Assembly: GCA_034769895.1 (NCBI GenBank)
Contig: CM068369.1
Coordinates: 151,219,574-151,283,573, forward strand
Direction: 5' to 3'
DNA from: Magicicada septendecula
Lineage: Eukaryota > Arthropoda > Insecta > Hemiptera > Cicadidae
Length of the DNA: 64,000 bases
Below are positions 1 to 12,619 of the stretch, piece by piece. How positions within the stretch are numbered: position 1 is the stretch's first letter; every line of letters starts with the position of its first letter. The position numbers and the translations under genes were made by a program. The notes beneath the pieces were generated by a model that worked only from the letters and a program-made list of their open reading frames with translations, did no database searches and was not told where the DNA came from.

Positions 1-2893
1 AATTATGTGTCTCCTTTACCAGTTGGTAATGTAGTTGTAATTCTTATTGCATTCAGACCAAAATAAAGCGTTGGTTATTATTTCTATTAAAATAGATCAT
101 CTCAGGGCGTATATGGTTCGGGGATTACAATTAAACAAAACGTTATTCTACAAATCAAAGTACAAATTTTACAGTTCAAGGATATTACAAAGTTTAGAGT
201 GTAATGTGCACAGCACACATGCAGTTGAATCGTGGCTGCTAGTTATTATAGGTTATGTCCAATTCATGTGTTTATTAATTATTATTGAAATCAAAGGTTC
301 TTGTGGTGTTTAAAAAAGGTGTCAATCTCAATTCGTGTTATTAGTGAGTGTTCTTAGTGTTGGTGTGATATGGTGTCTGTAGTTTAGTTGCTTACTTTTT
401 AAAAAGTCGTGTATACAAAAGTTGGTGTTGATGCATAATATAATAAAAATGCCAAAGTCACCAAATCCTCTTCTTTATATGGTTCTTGGTCGAAGATAGG
501 GCCCACGTCTGCTTCGGTCCTCCTCCCTGGTTCTTGATTCTTCTGTCTCCAATGCTAGTTGTTCCTCACTTGGTTGCAATAACTCGTATTATGTGTATCT
601 ATCGGTATTAATATGTCTGGAACGTGTTTTCACAATTTATAGTTAATTATGTAAGACGTTTCGCAAACGCGTCTGTACGCTATGACCGTTGTTAAAGAAG
701 TCTCTTTTTATTTATCCGAAATTTCTGGTTGCTATGGGTAAACTTGGAATCTGGTTGGTTGATTCGGATATACATTGTCATGTAATTTCATTATTTCAAT
801 GTCAGAATTTGTTCAAAACCTTTAAATTAGTCTAACTTTTCTATACTGATTGGCAATTTAAAACTATTATCAACCTTATTTTGGTCTTTACATTTGACAC
901 ACATAGACACTAAACATGCCTACCTTTACTTGAGAAATACAGCTGTTACAATTTTGTTATTTGAATTTTTCATAGATAGCTTAAAACGAATTATTTTGTT
1001 TCTAGATTTGTAGTGTATGCTATTAACTCTAAATCGGTTCATCCTTCAATATGTGTTTCATAAAATTCCTAACAGTATTATTTAAAATTTACAAAAGTTG
1101 GTTTTACCTGGCCTATGTACTGGTGTTATCTTCATCACCATGTTTATAAACATTTTACCTTAATGTCATTTTCCATGACTGATATCTTAGCAAACCTTTA
1201 ACAGTTAAATTAACTTTTAACAACCATAAAAACTGTTTAACATATAACACTATCTTAACAAAACAAAAAGGATATACTATCCTATTAGTTTAATCTCATG
1301 CCCACATGGCTATGATTCTACTGAACATTTAAACAAATAAACTGCTTTTTACTTAATCTATACAATTGTTTAACTATTAAATTTATAACCTGAACATAAC
1401 TTTAACATAGCTTTAATATAACTTTAATATAGGCTTCATCATCACTCAACAGAATATGACTTACTCTTAGTGCTTATTTTAACAATTATAACCTTTTGCA
1501 CCGTTCTATAACATTAACATTACCATCTCCTCTGCTTTCTTTATGCTATCATAACATTGCTTATAAACATTTACTATATAAACTTACTATTTAAACATTC
1601 ATAACAATAACATCCTTAATAACATTAGAGGATTTTTATCCTGAATACAACTATACTATTAAGCTACTATCAATTCTTACTATAATAACAATATTTTGGT
1701 TACTCTTCATTTTTTACTACTACTTCATTTGTTTATTCTATTTTTTGGTACCTTTCACCCTTAAACAAAGTCATATTCCTATAGGCTTAAGGAATTGGGA
1801 ATATAAACAAATATTCTCCCAATTGTCATCTAGGTATATCCTTAATACTAGCACTTGACTGGTGATACTTGTTCAAAAAACACTTGGTTTATTATTTTAT
1901 TACTGGTTAGTATTGGATTCTATTTGTCACGCTTATAAATAATTAATCCATCTAGTTTTGACTGTTTGATTAATTATTTGTTACCTTCTCATGTAAGTAT
2001 TATTTCCACTTTTGGCATGTAATCTTACATATAGTATTTTCTTAAAATTAATGTACATTAGTTTATTTATTAACTGTATTGTACTTCAGTATCATTTTAG
2101 TTTTTATATTTATTCTTATTGGTTTTTATGGGTTTTTACATTTTATTGTCCACTCTCACTTTTATAGGCCTATGAGTTCTGATTTATCATTCTTGTGGTT
2201 TATCTCTATTTTGGGTTAAACGTGCACTTTGTACCTTTTCACTGTACTTTGGTGTTAATAGTGGTTATTTCATAATATTTATTTCTTTTACTCATTTCAC
2301 TTTGGTGTACCCACCCTTATTAAATTGTCACTTGGTAAATCACTTACTAACTACTATTATGCACTCTTGTTATAAAATGTTACTGTGAATAAATTATTAT
2401 GTGTTGTTTTCTAGACAACCTTATGATCATTATTTATTACAATTAGTGGTATGGTTCATTGTATCTATAATAAGGTTTGTTATATTTTCATTACACCCTT
2501 CAAATCAATCACTTACTACTATTTCTCTTTACATAGTATTGTATGTTTGGGCCTATTATCCCTCAATTTGTATTTTGATTACCTTGATATTATGATACAT
2601 TGAATGGAACCATTTGTTTCCTTATAGCATTGATACATAATCCGTCAGTCTTTATAATACTTATTTTATCCTTATTTAAAGTTCATGTCTTAATCGGGGT
2701 TGGATGTATTTTGCATCACTTTGCCTGAATCATTAATTTGGGTACGATCAGTTGTATTACTAGTCAGTCCGAAATATTTATTCGTTCCTCTTCACTATCA
2801 TCCTGAAAGATATACTTCTTCTTGTTTAGCTTCTTATCCATTGTCTTTAATAAATCGGGTACGATATTAAGTGGTTCCAAATGTAATGTTACA
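1..2893. other. T-rich noncoding block, possible minus-strand LTR
   Basis: No supportable gene. The + strand is strongly T-rich over most of 1000-2893, with short spurious frames only. The block ends at 2893 in a segment whose reverse complement begins TGTAACATTACA. That resembles the TGTAACGTCACA start of the gypsy LTRs at 38961, 47022 and 55081, so this may be the outer part of an old, long LTR lying on the minus strand and running off the left edge. This is inference from one short terminal motif plus strand-biased composition. Confidence 0.3.
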
Positions 2894-3449
2894 ATATTAA
2901 AAACCACACTTGCGAAGACAATATGAATATGGAATTTTATACGTATTAATCACGTTTTTATAATAATTATATATGTTATGTATTATATGTCTGTGTAATA
3001 TTTCAGGTCATATATGATTTTTGTATGTGTATACTATGCCTTAAAAATATAAGAAATAAGATTTAAACACTTTATAATGGCATTATATTCAGATCGAATA
3101 TAAGGGTTCAAATAATAATTAACCCACACTAAACAATTAATAACATGATAATTTGAATTTTTAAAGAATAAATCAAATGAATATGATTTTATTAAAACAG
3201 TCGTACTAATTTCACAACCAGTAGTAAATCCTCTGTACTCTTTACTTGTATTAAACTTATATAACGATATTCACGTGCTTATCCACACTCAATCAACGAC
3301 CAAAGCCTGCGACCCAGCCGGGGAACATCAAGGTAAATACTGCAGAAGAAGAGTATACCTCCGAGAAGTGGGTAAGTGCGCACAAATGAGTAAGAGCATA
3401 TGTGTAAGAGTAAGTGTCTAAAAATAACGTTGTAATACATATATGTATA
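2894..3449 (+). repeat. Direct repeat copy 1 (partner 9431-9990)
   Basis: A ~556-bp segment from ATATTAAAAACCACACTTGC to the TGTATA at 3444-3449 recurs at 9431-9990 in the same orientation with only scattered substitutions. It brackets the gypsy pol/LTR/gag remnant. The ends are not TG...CA and I see no primer site just inside, so it may be an LTR of an outer element, one end of a duplicated segment, or a dispersed repeat hit twice. Confidence 0.9.
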
Positions 3450-5500
3450 CGGTGTGCCGAGTCGATTAAGATCGGCGCGTATGCTGCATTTAACGGGAAC
3501 GCTGAAGAAAAATACCGTACTGTATTTAGCGGTGGCGTTCTACCGTACTGTAATCGGTAATAATGCTGCGTCTGATTGGTGCTGCACTCTGCCGTTCGCT
3601 GCTGATTGCGAGTTGAGAAAGGCCAGCATAAACGATTCTAAACCTGTCTTAAACTGGTACTTCAACCAAACACCTCGCCGCGTTCTCCGACAGAGAGAGG
3701 TTTTTTTAATTGCACCATCTTACACCTATGGCAGGCTAAATTAAAACAGATCTGCGGTAAGTAAGTGGAGTATACTTATATATATTAATTGAAGTAATGC
3801 AAAAGGAGTTTTTTTTAATAAGTATAGGAATGAATGAAATTGGTTAACCTATCACGCCACGTGGCAAATTAGAGTATGTGTAAATTGTATTAATTGTATA
3901 ACAAACTGAGTAATTATATACAGTAAATGAAGTCTTAACTAAGGCACCGTAATTGAATAATGTTAACCCAGAGGGGTAAAGTTTATAAATGTATACATGC
4001 CAAGTGGTGAATCAAGTTAGTATGAATAATTAAGTCACCCCAAATTTATTGAGAATGTTAAAGAAAGAGAGTCATAGTAAAAATATAAAGTTTTAATGGA
4101 AACAAGTGAAAAACTTTAATAGAATTGAGAATAATGTAAAGTCAGAATAATATGTAATTTAACTAAATTAATGTTTTCCAAGATAGGGCCATATGCCCGT
4201 ATAACCTGTTGCAGAGTGTGTCAAACTTTCATCTCAAGTAGGCCTAAAGCTGTGTTTAATATTATAAATGGATTTTGGTGCGTGTGAGGTTTCTGGGGGA
4301 ATTAGTGTTGGAACGTCTCGCTGATAATATTTTGTATGCATAGGGTCCCTCGCTTCAAGTCGAGGAACAGCCCCAACCTGAACATGACCATCTAGACTCT
4401 CAACTTCATCTGCCGGAGGAGAACAGCGAGGACAGGCCACACCCACACTAAAATGTAGACCACCACACCAAACTTCACACCACGGAATAAATCAGGTGAC
4501 ACCAAACCATATTACTTTTACACAAGGGAATGTAACCCACTAGAACTCGTGGACATATAGCTACACCACATACAATGACTTTAAGCTTTAAATATTTATT
4601 TGGGTCCCCGGTTAACGGGACAGAATAGTGAGCGGACTTGGGGGGGGGGAATCTTTTGTACATTTTGTAACTCTGTTTATATTAAATGTGAGCCCAGAGG
4701 TTGGCATGTATCTGTGGCTGATTACCATTCAGGCATGTAAAATTCTTTCTTGTTTTCAGTAGAAGGGTTACCTTAGTGCTAGTAATTCTATCATTCATCA
4801 TGTAATTTCACAGCTTAAATTTAGTTTTCAATTAATGCATTAATTTCATATATTTATATTCAGTTTGGGTCATATAATGGATAGGAGTTTCTTTTGGTAG
4901 TTTCAGTCGGGTCCCCAGTTTAATCCTGTATAGGCGGATTTTCATGCAGACTTGAACATGCTCTTGGGACAGGTTTAGTTATGCACGATCTTGCCTAGGA
5001 ACATGTCGGCCTTTGGGCCAAATTATTTCTTAAAGGTTACAAAGCATTATGACACCTTACTGTTTTGAATATTTCACAAAATTTATCATGTTTAAATTCT
5101 TTTTTTGATTGATTATGATCACTTGTGTGTTTACTGAATTCTAATTATATTTACTCCAAGTCTAAGTGCTCAATGTGGGAGCACATTATAATAGTATCAG
5201 GCATTATGCCAACTCCCGAATTTTAGTATGCCCTGGGGGCACTGGTGTTACACACATATATCTTGAGTTATTAGGTATTAAGACCTTGCAATAGGTGTTG
5301 CGTCCAATGATACTTATGAATTGTAAATTATGTACCTCATGAGGTGAAAGAGGTGTGGCAAGATTTTAATGATGGAAGTTGTAATTGTCCTGTGTTGTGG
5401 AACGTGTGTATGTGTTGTATATTGTAGACATATTTCCTTATATGTCCATTATATGTATTGTATATTCATGTGTATTTTTGGGGGTTAGGTATAGGGCTAA
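3450..5500. other. Noncoding stretch with GC-richer head
   Basis: 3450-3745 is markedly more GC-rich than its surroundings and holds a 96-codon open frame (3454-3744, GTG start) that I do not recognise. It could be untranslated leader of the neighbouring repeat. 3760-4700 is AT-rich with a G run near 4640. 4700-5490 is T-rich with no frame worth reporting. The gypsy pol homology begins abruptly at about 5520. Confidence 0.5.
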
Positions 5501-6254
5501 GTGGGGAAAAGTAAGTGGGCACTAGGACCAGAGGTGGAACCATACACCATGATCTTCGTGGACGACATCCTTGTAATCTCAACAACGTTGGAAGAACACC
5601 TTCAGCATCTGAACACTATATTTCAAAAGTTCAGAGACGCTAATCTCTCTTTGAAGTTAGAGAAGTGCGACTTTATTAAAACTTCAATTAAATTGTTAGG
5701 TCATATAATATCTGACAAGGGAATACAAACAGACCCTTGCAAGCTAAAGAGTATAACGGAGTTCCCAAGACCCAAGACGTAAAAGGGTTAAGAGCATTCC
5801 TAGGACTCACGGGGTACTACCGACGTTTTTCATCGTTATATGCGGAGAAAATCCAACCACTTCTAGAACTCACTAGAAAAGAAAGTAAATGGAAATGGGA
5901 GGTACATCATGAAGAAGCGTTCCGTGAAGTGAAAAATCTATTTCTACATAACATTATGCTGCATCATCCACAACGGGAAGGACTATATATAATCTACGCA
6001 AATGCCAGTGACTATGCAGTAGGGAGTGTCCTGTATCAAGAAGATAAACACGGAGAGCTACGAGTCATCGCATACTCCAGTTGAGTCTTCAGAGGAGCAG
6101 AAAAACACTACTGTACGTCAGAAAAGGAAATCTTAGCGATAGTATACGCCTTGAAGCAGTTTCGTTATTATGTGTATGGAACACACTTTGAGATACACAC
6201 GGATCATAAGCGCTTTCATTTTTATTAAGTTGTAAAGCAACAAATGCACGACTA
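5501..6254 (+). pseudogene. pol: Ty3/gypsy pol remnant: RT C-terminus and RNase H
   Basis: The fragment begins inside reverse transcriptase, at the catalytic FVDDILVIS box (about 5555-5581), so the protease and the first RT motifs are missing. It continues through the LLGHIIS and FLGLTGYYRRF motifs typical of Ty3/gypsy RT into RNase H (YANASDYAVGSVLYQ, SEKEILAIVYALKQF, HTDHK). The frame changes near 5740-5780, stops at TGA 6082-6084 and shifts again near 6220. The family protein copies element RNA and degrades the RNA strand in virus-like particles; this copy cannot. It is collinear with the integrase segment that follows, so both come from one insertion. Family assignment is firm; the exact clade is not. 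Confidence 0.93.
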
Positions 6255-7619
6255 ATGAGATGGATACTGGCCATACAAGAGTATTCATTCACAATAAAAT
6301 ATTGTAAAGGCTCGGATAATATAATTGACGACACACTAAGTCGTTATCCACCGCAAGAGACACAAGAAACTCATGAAGCTAAGTGGAACGATGTTAAGAT
6401 ATTAAATATTACATATCGAACAGATGATAGAGTTAAGTATTTGCTAAATAACATAGCAAATGAACAAAATAAAGATCTTCAAATAAGTCACATGAAGTTA
6501 TCAACACTATCCAGTAGATATACGATAAAATATAGTATATTGTACAAACTCGTCAATTATGATTGGAAAATAGTCCTATCACCAGAGATGCTAAAAACAC
6601 TAACTATACCATGTCATCAAGGTTTAGCACATGCGTCTGGTTTAAAATGTTATTTAGCTTTGAAGGAAGACTTCATTTTGAATAATATGTTTAGAAGAAT
6701 AAAAGCAATCTTAGAAGGACGCTACGAATGTCAAACAGCACGACATCCGAATCTTCACACATACGTAGATATGCAAAATATAAAGACACAGGAAAAGGGA
6801 GAATTAGTAGCAGTAGACTTCCTGGGCCCATTTTCGAGAGCTATTCACGGGGGTACAAAGCACATACTTGTATGTATAGATGTGTTCACCAAGGGAGTTC
6901 GACTTTACGCTATTCGAAGACCCACCACAAAAAGTGTACTGAATGTCATACTACGCAAATACGTACCGAAGTATGGTCAAATCGAAAAGATATTGAGTGA
7001 CCAAGGTAAACAATTTCAAAATAAAGCATGGACAGAAACGCTAACTCAGCACGGCATACAACCAGTGTTAACGTCAATACGACATCCACAAGGAAACCTT
7101 GCTGAAAGGGTAAATAAAGAGTTAGGAAAACATTTACGCATCTACTGTAATGAACAACATAACCGATGGGCAGAGTACATATTTTTTGAACAAGCTATAA
7201 ATGCTACATACAGTAAAGCTACGGGATATACACCGGTGGAACTGGAAACAAATAAAAAACCTAATAGATTCTGGTCGAGAAACATTGACAAACCTCCAAA
7301 CCAAAATCTACAAATTCCATTGAGTCACAAGTACGACAATGCGAAGAAGAGGATGGAAAAACTTGGATAAAAGAGGATAGAGAGGTTTAACAGAACGCAC
7401 AAACTCATCACATTCCATGAAGGAGAGAGAGTGCTACTAAGAAGTAATCCAGTGGGAAAACGAATCGACAATACAGCAAAGAAACTATTCAGACTGTACG
7501 AGGGACCCTACTTATTAAAAAGGAGGAAAGGACGACACATATTTATCATCTACGATCCGACAAGAAGCAAGATTATTGGAAAGTACCATGCATCAGCATT
7601 CCGTAAATTCTATGGATGA
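6255..7619 (+). pseudogene. pol: Ty3/gypsy integrase remnant
   Basis: This continues the upstream pol. It opens with the end of RNase H (ending DDTLSRYPPQ), then an HHCC zinc-finger region, where the first Cys of the CxxC pair is lost (GRYECQTAR). The integrase core follows with all three acidic residues visible: D in VAVDFLGPF, D in LSDQGKQF and E in LAERVNKE, the last two about 35 residues apart. After an in-frame TAA at 7368-7370 the same frame continues into the C-terminal domain, with GERVLLRS and a GPY-like module (LYEGPYLLKRRKG), ending at 7619. The domain order RT-RNase H-IN marks Ty3/gypsy, not copia. It is related to, but clearly different from, the pol in the 38961-58022 array. Confidence 0.93.
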
Positions 7620-7647
7620 ATAAATAAAAAGTCAACATATAAATCCA

Positions 7648-7656
7648 TGGGAGGGA
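7648..7656 (+). promoter_or_regulatory. Putative polypurine tract
   Basis: GGGAGGGA lies 30 bp after the integrase stop and just before CGTAATCCACCC. In LTR elements an all-purine tract directly precedes the 3' LTR and primes plus-strand synthesis. Position and composition fit; the LTR would start CG instead of TG, which a single transition could explain. Confidence 0.55.
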
Positions 7657-8750
7657 CGTAATCCACCCAGGGAAAGAAAGAAAAAAATTTTAAGAATCCT
7701 TATAACCACTAATTGTGAGTTGTAATAAATAATGAAATAAATAATTTCTGAGTAAAGAAATAAAATTTGAATAAAATTCAAATTTTATTTCACCTACCAG
7801 GGGAATTTATGCAACGATACGTTTAGCATAAGTATATGTATCAACCCCTGACTGAGGTATGATATCATACGAAAGCACGTATGAGATACTGTGTATAAAA
7901 TGTAAATAAGAAAAATAATGTAATAAATATATGTTAGGTATAAGAAATAATGTAAGAAATAAACGTAGTATTTAATTTTAAATAAATCCAATATTGTAAG
8001 TAAGCCTGCATATGGAATCAAATAGCTTAGTTGGTTTTCAAACGTAGCGAAGGGGAGAAACTGACACGCGCTGACCGGCAGAGGTGACGTCAGAGCGACA
8101 TGCCGCCGCCTGTGTATCAGTCTGCGTGTGTGTGTATGTGTACATGTGTAAACGACAGACAGGTTGAATTATGCAAACGAGGTGGAAGATTTTACACAGT
8201 TTTTTAAGTACTGAGCGATAACCAGAAGTCACACGAATCAGCGACATATGTAAAAACATAGCTGACGCCTAGCGCTTCAGTTTGGCGTTAAGTGGTCATT
8301 AATCGTGGAATCCGTTCAGCCACCGTGTGAAATTTTGCCATAACTGCCATAATTTACACACCTTAACATTCATAATTTACATAAACAAAGTTTAATATTA
8401 TACCGAACGATTGGTGAAATAATATTTATAAAAAAGTGTGGGCTTCATAGAAAGACGCGTAGATTGAAAGCAACAATTAAAAACAGCCGACCTGTCCAAT
8501 GTTTTCAAAACAGTTTCCAACAGGCATCAACGACGGGAGCAGTATAAACCCCCAGCGAGCGACGTACTCTTTCTCAGATGAACTCACTTTGACACGTAAG
8601 ATCCACGCATCTCGCAACCGCGAATTTTACAAAATCATGTAAGGTTTTTAAACAGTATTCAATAACGTGAAGTGCGATGGAACCGGCATTACGTCGGTGC
8701 AAGTATTAGTGAACACGAGTGATTTTAAAAAGACTATACTAACGAATCTA
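7657..8750 (+). mobile_element. Putative LTR of the decayed gypsy element
   Basis: Noncoding segment between the integrase end and a gag-like frame, as expected of a 3' LTR. It contains a polyadenylation-like AATAAA-rich A/T stretch and, near its right side, a core promoter at 8543-8579. The right boundary is uncertain because no convincing primer-binding site was found; TGGAACCGGCA at about 8676 is the only TGG candidate seen. No second LTR copy occurs in the window, so the assignment rests on order and on the promoter. Confidence 0.4.
8543..8579 (+). promoter_or_regulatory. Core promoter: TATA box plus initiator
   Basis: TATAAA at 8543-8548 is followed by TCAGAT at 8574-8579; the initiator A lies 33 bp from the first T of the TATA box, the usual arthropod spacing. 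It probably drove transcription of the gypsy RNA from the LTR, with the following bases starting the R region. Confidence 0.55.
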
Positions 8751-8800
8751 CGAGAGTTGTAACTACGATGAAATTCGAGAAGTCTACATAGAACTTCTAG

Positions 8801-9118
8801 ACATCTACGAGGGACAAGATAAGAAGAGGGGAGGAACTAGAACAAGAAGACGAGAGGACACAGGGACAGCCACATGCAGCTACATCCAGCCGTACATCAT
8901 CACGACCAGAGGTCCACGTCAGAACTCAGCATCCAGGAGACGGAGCGAGGAATTTCAACGACGCAGAGACAGAGAAGGGGATACCGAAGAGGATCAACAA
9001 ACTCGAGAGTCCAGATGACGGTAACGACAAAGTTAAATGGTTGCAGAAAAATGCAGGTGAAGTCAGACGTTTATTTAATATTATAAATGGCCCTGAGGTC
9101 TATCGAAAAAAGCTCTAG
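8801..9118 (+). pseudogene. gag-like fragment after the LTR
   Basis: An open frame of 105 codons follows the stop at 8798-8800, with no ATG near its start, and ends at TAG 9116-9118. The N-terminal half is acidic and Arg/Ser-rich; the last third (KVKWLQKNAGEVRRLFNIIN) looks like a folded helical protein. Its position right after a promoter-bearing LTR fits the beginning of gag, but I cannot match it to a named Gag family. If correct, the order pol-LTR-gag implies a second, truncated element copy in tandem. Confidence 0.35.
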
Positions 9119-9430
9119 GTTCCATATAAAAGTTTACAAAGAAATTAGTATATTTTTAAATTTGCATAATGAATAAATAAATGTTCAAATTATAGTTGAG
9201 AATAGAGAATAGAACTGTAGTAATCTCGTAAATAAATGGTCAAGGAAGAACCATATTTTTATTATATTTTGTAATTGATTAGATAAGTAAATTCAAATAT
9301 GAGAGTTACGTAATTAGAAGATTGTTAATTAATTGAGACATTAAATATTAGAATCAATTAAAGTAATAAATGTTCTCTATTAATATTTTAATAAATATTT
9401 AATTAATTAAAAGTTTTTATTAAATGGTAT
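9119..9430. other. AT-rich spacer
   Basis: Very A/T-rich sequence between the gag-like fragment and the second direct repeat. I see nothing functional in it. Confidence 0.7.
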
Positions 9431-9990
9431 ATATTAAAAACCACACTTGCGAAGGCAAGACGAATATGGAATTTTATACGTACTAATCACGTTTTTATAA
9501 TAATTATATGTGTTATATATTATATGTCTGTGTAATATTTCAGGTCATATATGATTTATGTATGTGTATACTATGCCTTAAAAATATAAGACATAAGATT
9601 TACACACTTTATAATGGCATTATATTCAGATCGAATATAAGGGTTCAAATAATAATTAACCCACACTAAACAATTAATAACATGATAATTTGAATTTTTA
9701 AAGAATAAATCTAATGAATATGATTTTATTAAAACAGTCGTACTAATTTCGCAACCAGTACTAAATCCTCTGTACTCTTTACTTGTATTAAACTTATATA
9801 ATGATATTCACGTGCTTATCCACACTCAATCAACGACCAAAGCCTCCAACCCAGCCGGGGAACATCAAGGTAAATACTGCTGAAGAAGAGTATACCTCCG
9901 AGACGTGGGTAAGTGCGCACAAATGAGTAAGAGCATATGTGTAAAAGTAAGTGTCTAAAAATAACGTTGTAATATATATATATATGTATA
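9431..9990 (+). repeat. Direct repeat copy 2 (partner 2894-3449)
   Basis: Matches 2894-3449 almost throughout, including the CACGTGCTTATCCACACTC segment and the GTAAGTGCGCACAAATGAG segment, and ends in TATATATATATATGTATA. The sequence beyond 9990 does not match what follows copy 1. Confidence 0.9.
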
Positions 9991-12619
9991 TGGGATCATG
10001 TTATAATTGTCACCTTTTATGTAATATTTATATTTCTATGTTTTAAAATCTTTATTTGTCTTAGATACTCTTTGCGATTAACGACTTTACATTAAAGTTT
10101 TATAAAATTTTTCTTAGAAAAGAAAAAAATGAATTCACTGCAATTAGCGTTTACATTTATAGCATGTGGCACTATTCACAGATTGCAATTTAGATTCATT
10201 TTTTGTTGGTCGTAACTAAACTTCACCCATGTCCAGAACAGTCATTATACGTACTTCTGTGTTTGTTGTCCGAAATTATCTGTATGACATTGCAAGTTAA
10301 ATAACTTCTTATGTTATTGTATGCCAAGAATTTATATAAAATATTTTTAACGCCGTGACATATGTTAAGCAAGCTTATAAAACAGTCTTCTCAATCTCTT
10401 CCATACGTCCTACGTAGCATAAAAAGTAATATAATATACGTGTTATGCCAGTACTGTTCCGTTACAATGAAGTAGGTACTTTAATTAAGATCCAGAAGCA
10501 GTTTGGAAGTTACGTAAGAGTCTCATGGAATTGTTTTACGTACAACCACAGGATAACCAATATTGTTACACAGTTGGCATGTACAGGCCTACAGACGGAA
10601 ACTTCACTGTGCAACAGAGTGTACAGCGTTAATATAGCCTACTTACCAGGACAAGTCTACATTACTTTCCTGCTCGTACGCTTTCTATAAGAAGCCATAG
10701 TATTTAATGTTGCCTCGTTTTAGTTTTGATTTCAGCATAAATAAAATCAGTTCGTAATTAACATTCTCTTTCCACTACAATCGTGCTTTCTCTTACTGTA
10801 GCTCATTTTTAAGAAGTTTTATTATTATTGCTTACTTATGTTTTTTAAATTTAACATAATTACTCAGGTTTGGTCAGTAACATGGACAACACAACCAGTC
10901 ATAATATTTTCAGAAACGAGCATCCTTATTTTTGTAAATAAGAACTTTTTAGAATTTAATAATCTGTAGGAATTTAATAACACTTGGTGCTTGGTAAAGC
11001 ACAGAATTAAAAAAAAATAACATCACGCGTTGAGAATACGTGTTCTGTACACAAGATATGCCTTGTGTTAAATGATTCGTTATGCCTTTATTTGTTTTAA
11101 CGGTTCTCGACCAATTCTAAGCATACATGGTCCGGCCATGTGAATCGTGTCTACACACAGAATTACAGACCAGCATGTGTCAACGTAAATTATTCTCCTC
11201 GCAACTTCTCTTGGCCTTGTTTTTTATCTTTTATCTTTACTCGTGACGTAATTCCTTTTTTGTTGTAGAATCGGCTATAATTGATTATCTGTACAGACTG
11301 TGAAGTTAGTACATTACTGCAGTCTTTAACATGGCAACAAATTGATCTTACAACAAACATGACGACGAAAATCAAACATCAGGTAAGTGCCTATTTTTCA
11401 TACAACTTTTGTTAATGAAAACTGTAGATTTACATAATTCCTTTTTGCTATTCATTTCCAGCATCTGGAAATGTTAATGGTTACCTTTCAAAATTTGGGG
11501 TTTACCTGATCTATTAAAATAGTTGGCGCTTTCCTATACAACAGATGACCAAACGTTCAAACTGCTGATATGGTGTTCGCCTGTTTCGTTCTCAGGATTC
11601 TGAGCGTGTAAATGTGTGTGTGAATTGTTTTAGCATAATCAATTCATACTGTGTAAAATCAAAACAAATAAAATCTAATCTGTCTGATCATTCCTGCAAG
11701 CGTGTCGTCGCGTTCACGTATGGGTGTTCCTTATGTTGCTTGACGACACGTTACAGTCGTGATAGTGAGCAAAACACGGCGTATTAACATTGCTGTAGGA
11801 GACGGGTAGAACACGACAGGCTTTACACAGTATCGTTACAACTAAGTAAGATAAGGTATCAACCCACGCGTATCGACCCTTGATCGTATACGATATAGTT
11901 GTGCGGAAAGTTTGAATTGGTTAAGCGTTTAATGCACTTTTTTAAATTACTCTCGCGCTTCAAGCACTGATCCACCTTTCAACCTTTCCATACTTTCCGA
12001 CTTCATGGATTAATTAGAAAGAACATGTTATTTTAATAATACGCAAACGTAGAACCACTTACAGCAGTGGTTCTAACCATTAACCAGTTCTATAGTTTGA
12101 ACTGGCAACGAAGAAAATTAAATGGCAAACAATGTAACATAACAAAAGACAAATAGCGGTCTTTCTGGAGAAGAATTCTGTTGCGCGTGATGCTCCTGCT
12201 CGATTTCTAACTCTAGGAGAGGGCGAACAGCTAAATTAGTTTTCAATAAAATGTCTACAGTACTTGCACGCGCTGCGTATTTACTGTCTTTTATAATTCA
12301 TTGTGTTAATGTTGAAATAAGGCATTTGTTAAATTAGTGTCTCCTAAACTTATTCTAACAATACAATACCTCTATAGATTTCAGCTTATCAATTTTTAAA
12401 TTCAAACTGAAGCAAGTGCATTTATATTGTCTGAACACTATGATCTGAATACATTTGCTATCAAAACTTTGTTTTTTATACTCGCTTATAACTTACTTAG
12501 ATCTTAACTTATCCACTTTTAAATTCAAACTGAAACAACTCTGAATTCACACACTGTTAAGAAGTTTCTTAAGATGCATACACCACCTTTGATATCATAA
12601 CCTATATCTTTATTTATAA
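9991..12619. other. Low-copy-looking noncoding region
   Basis: No mobile-element protein fragment was recognised on either strand. Open frames such as 10445-10690 and 11190-11375 show no domain or coding signature. The only local signal is a possible short exon at 11359-11382. Confidence 0.5.
11359..11382 (+). other. Possible short first coding exon with splice donor
   Basis: An ATG at 11359 opens eight codons (MTTKIKHQ) that end exactly at CAG|GTAAGT, a consensus 5' splice site at 11380-11388. A TGACGTAA motif lies about 115 bp upstream. No continuation exon was identified, and such a combination can arise by chance in this much sequence. Confidence 0.2.

Noticed and set aside
3454..3744. 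96-codon frame in the GC-richer segment
   Set aside because: GTG start, no recognisable domain, and next to a repeat boundary; may be leader sequence.
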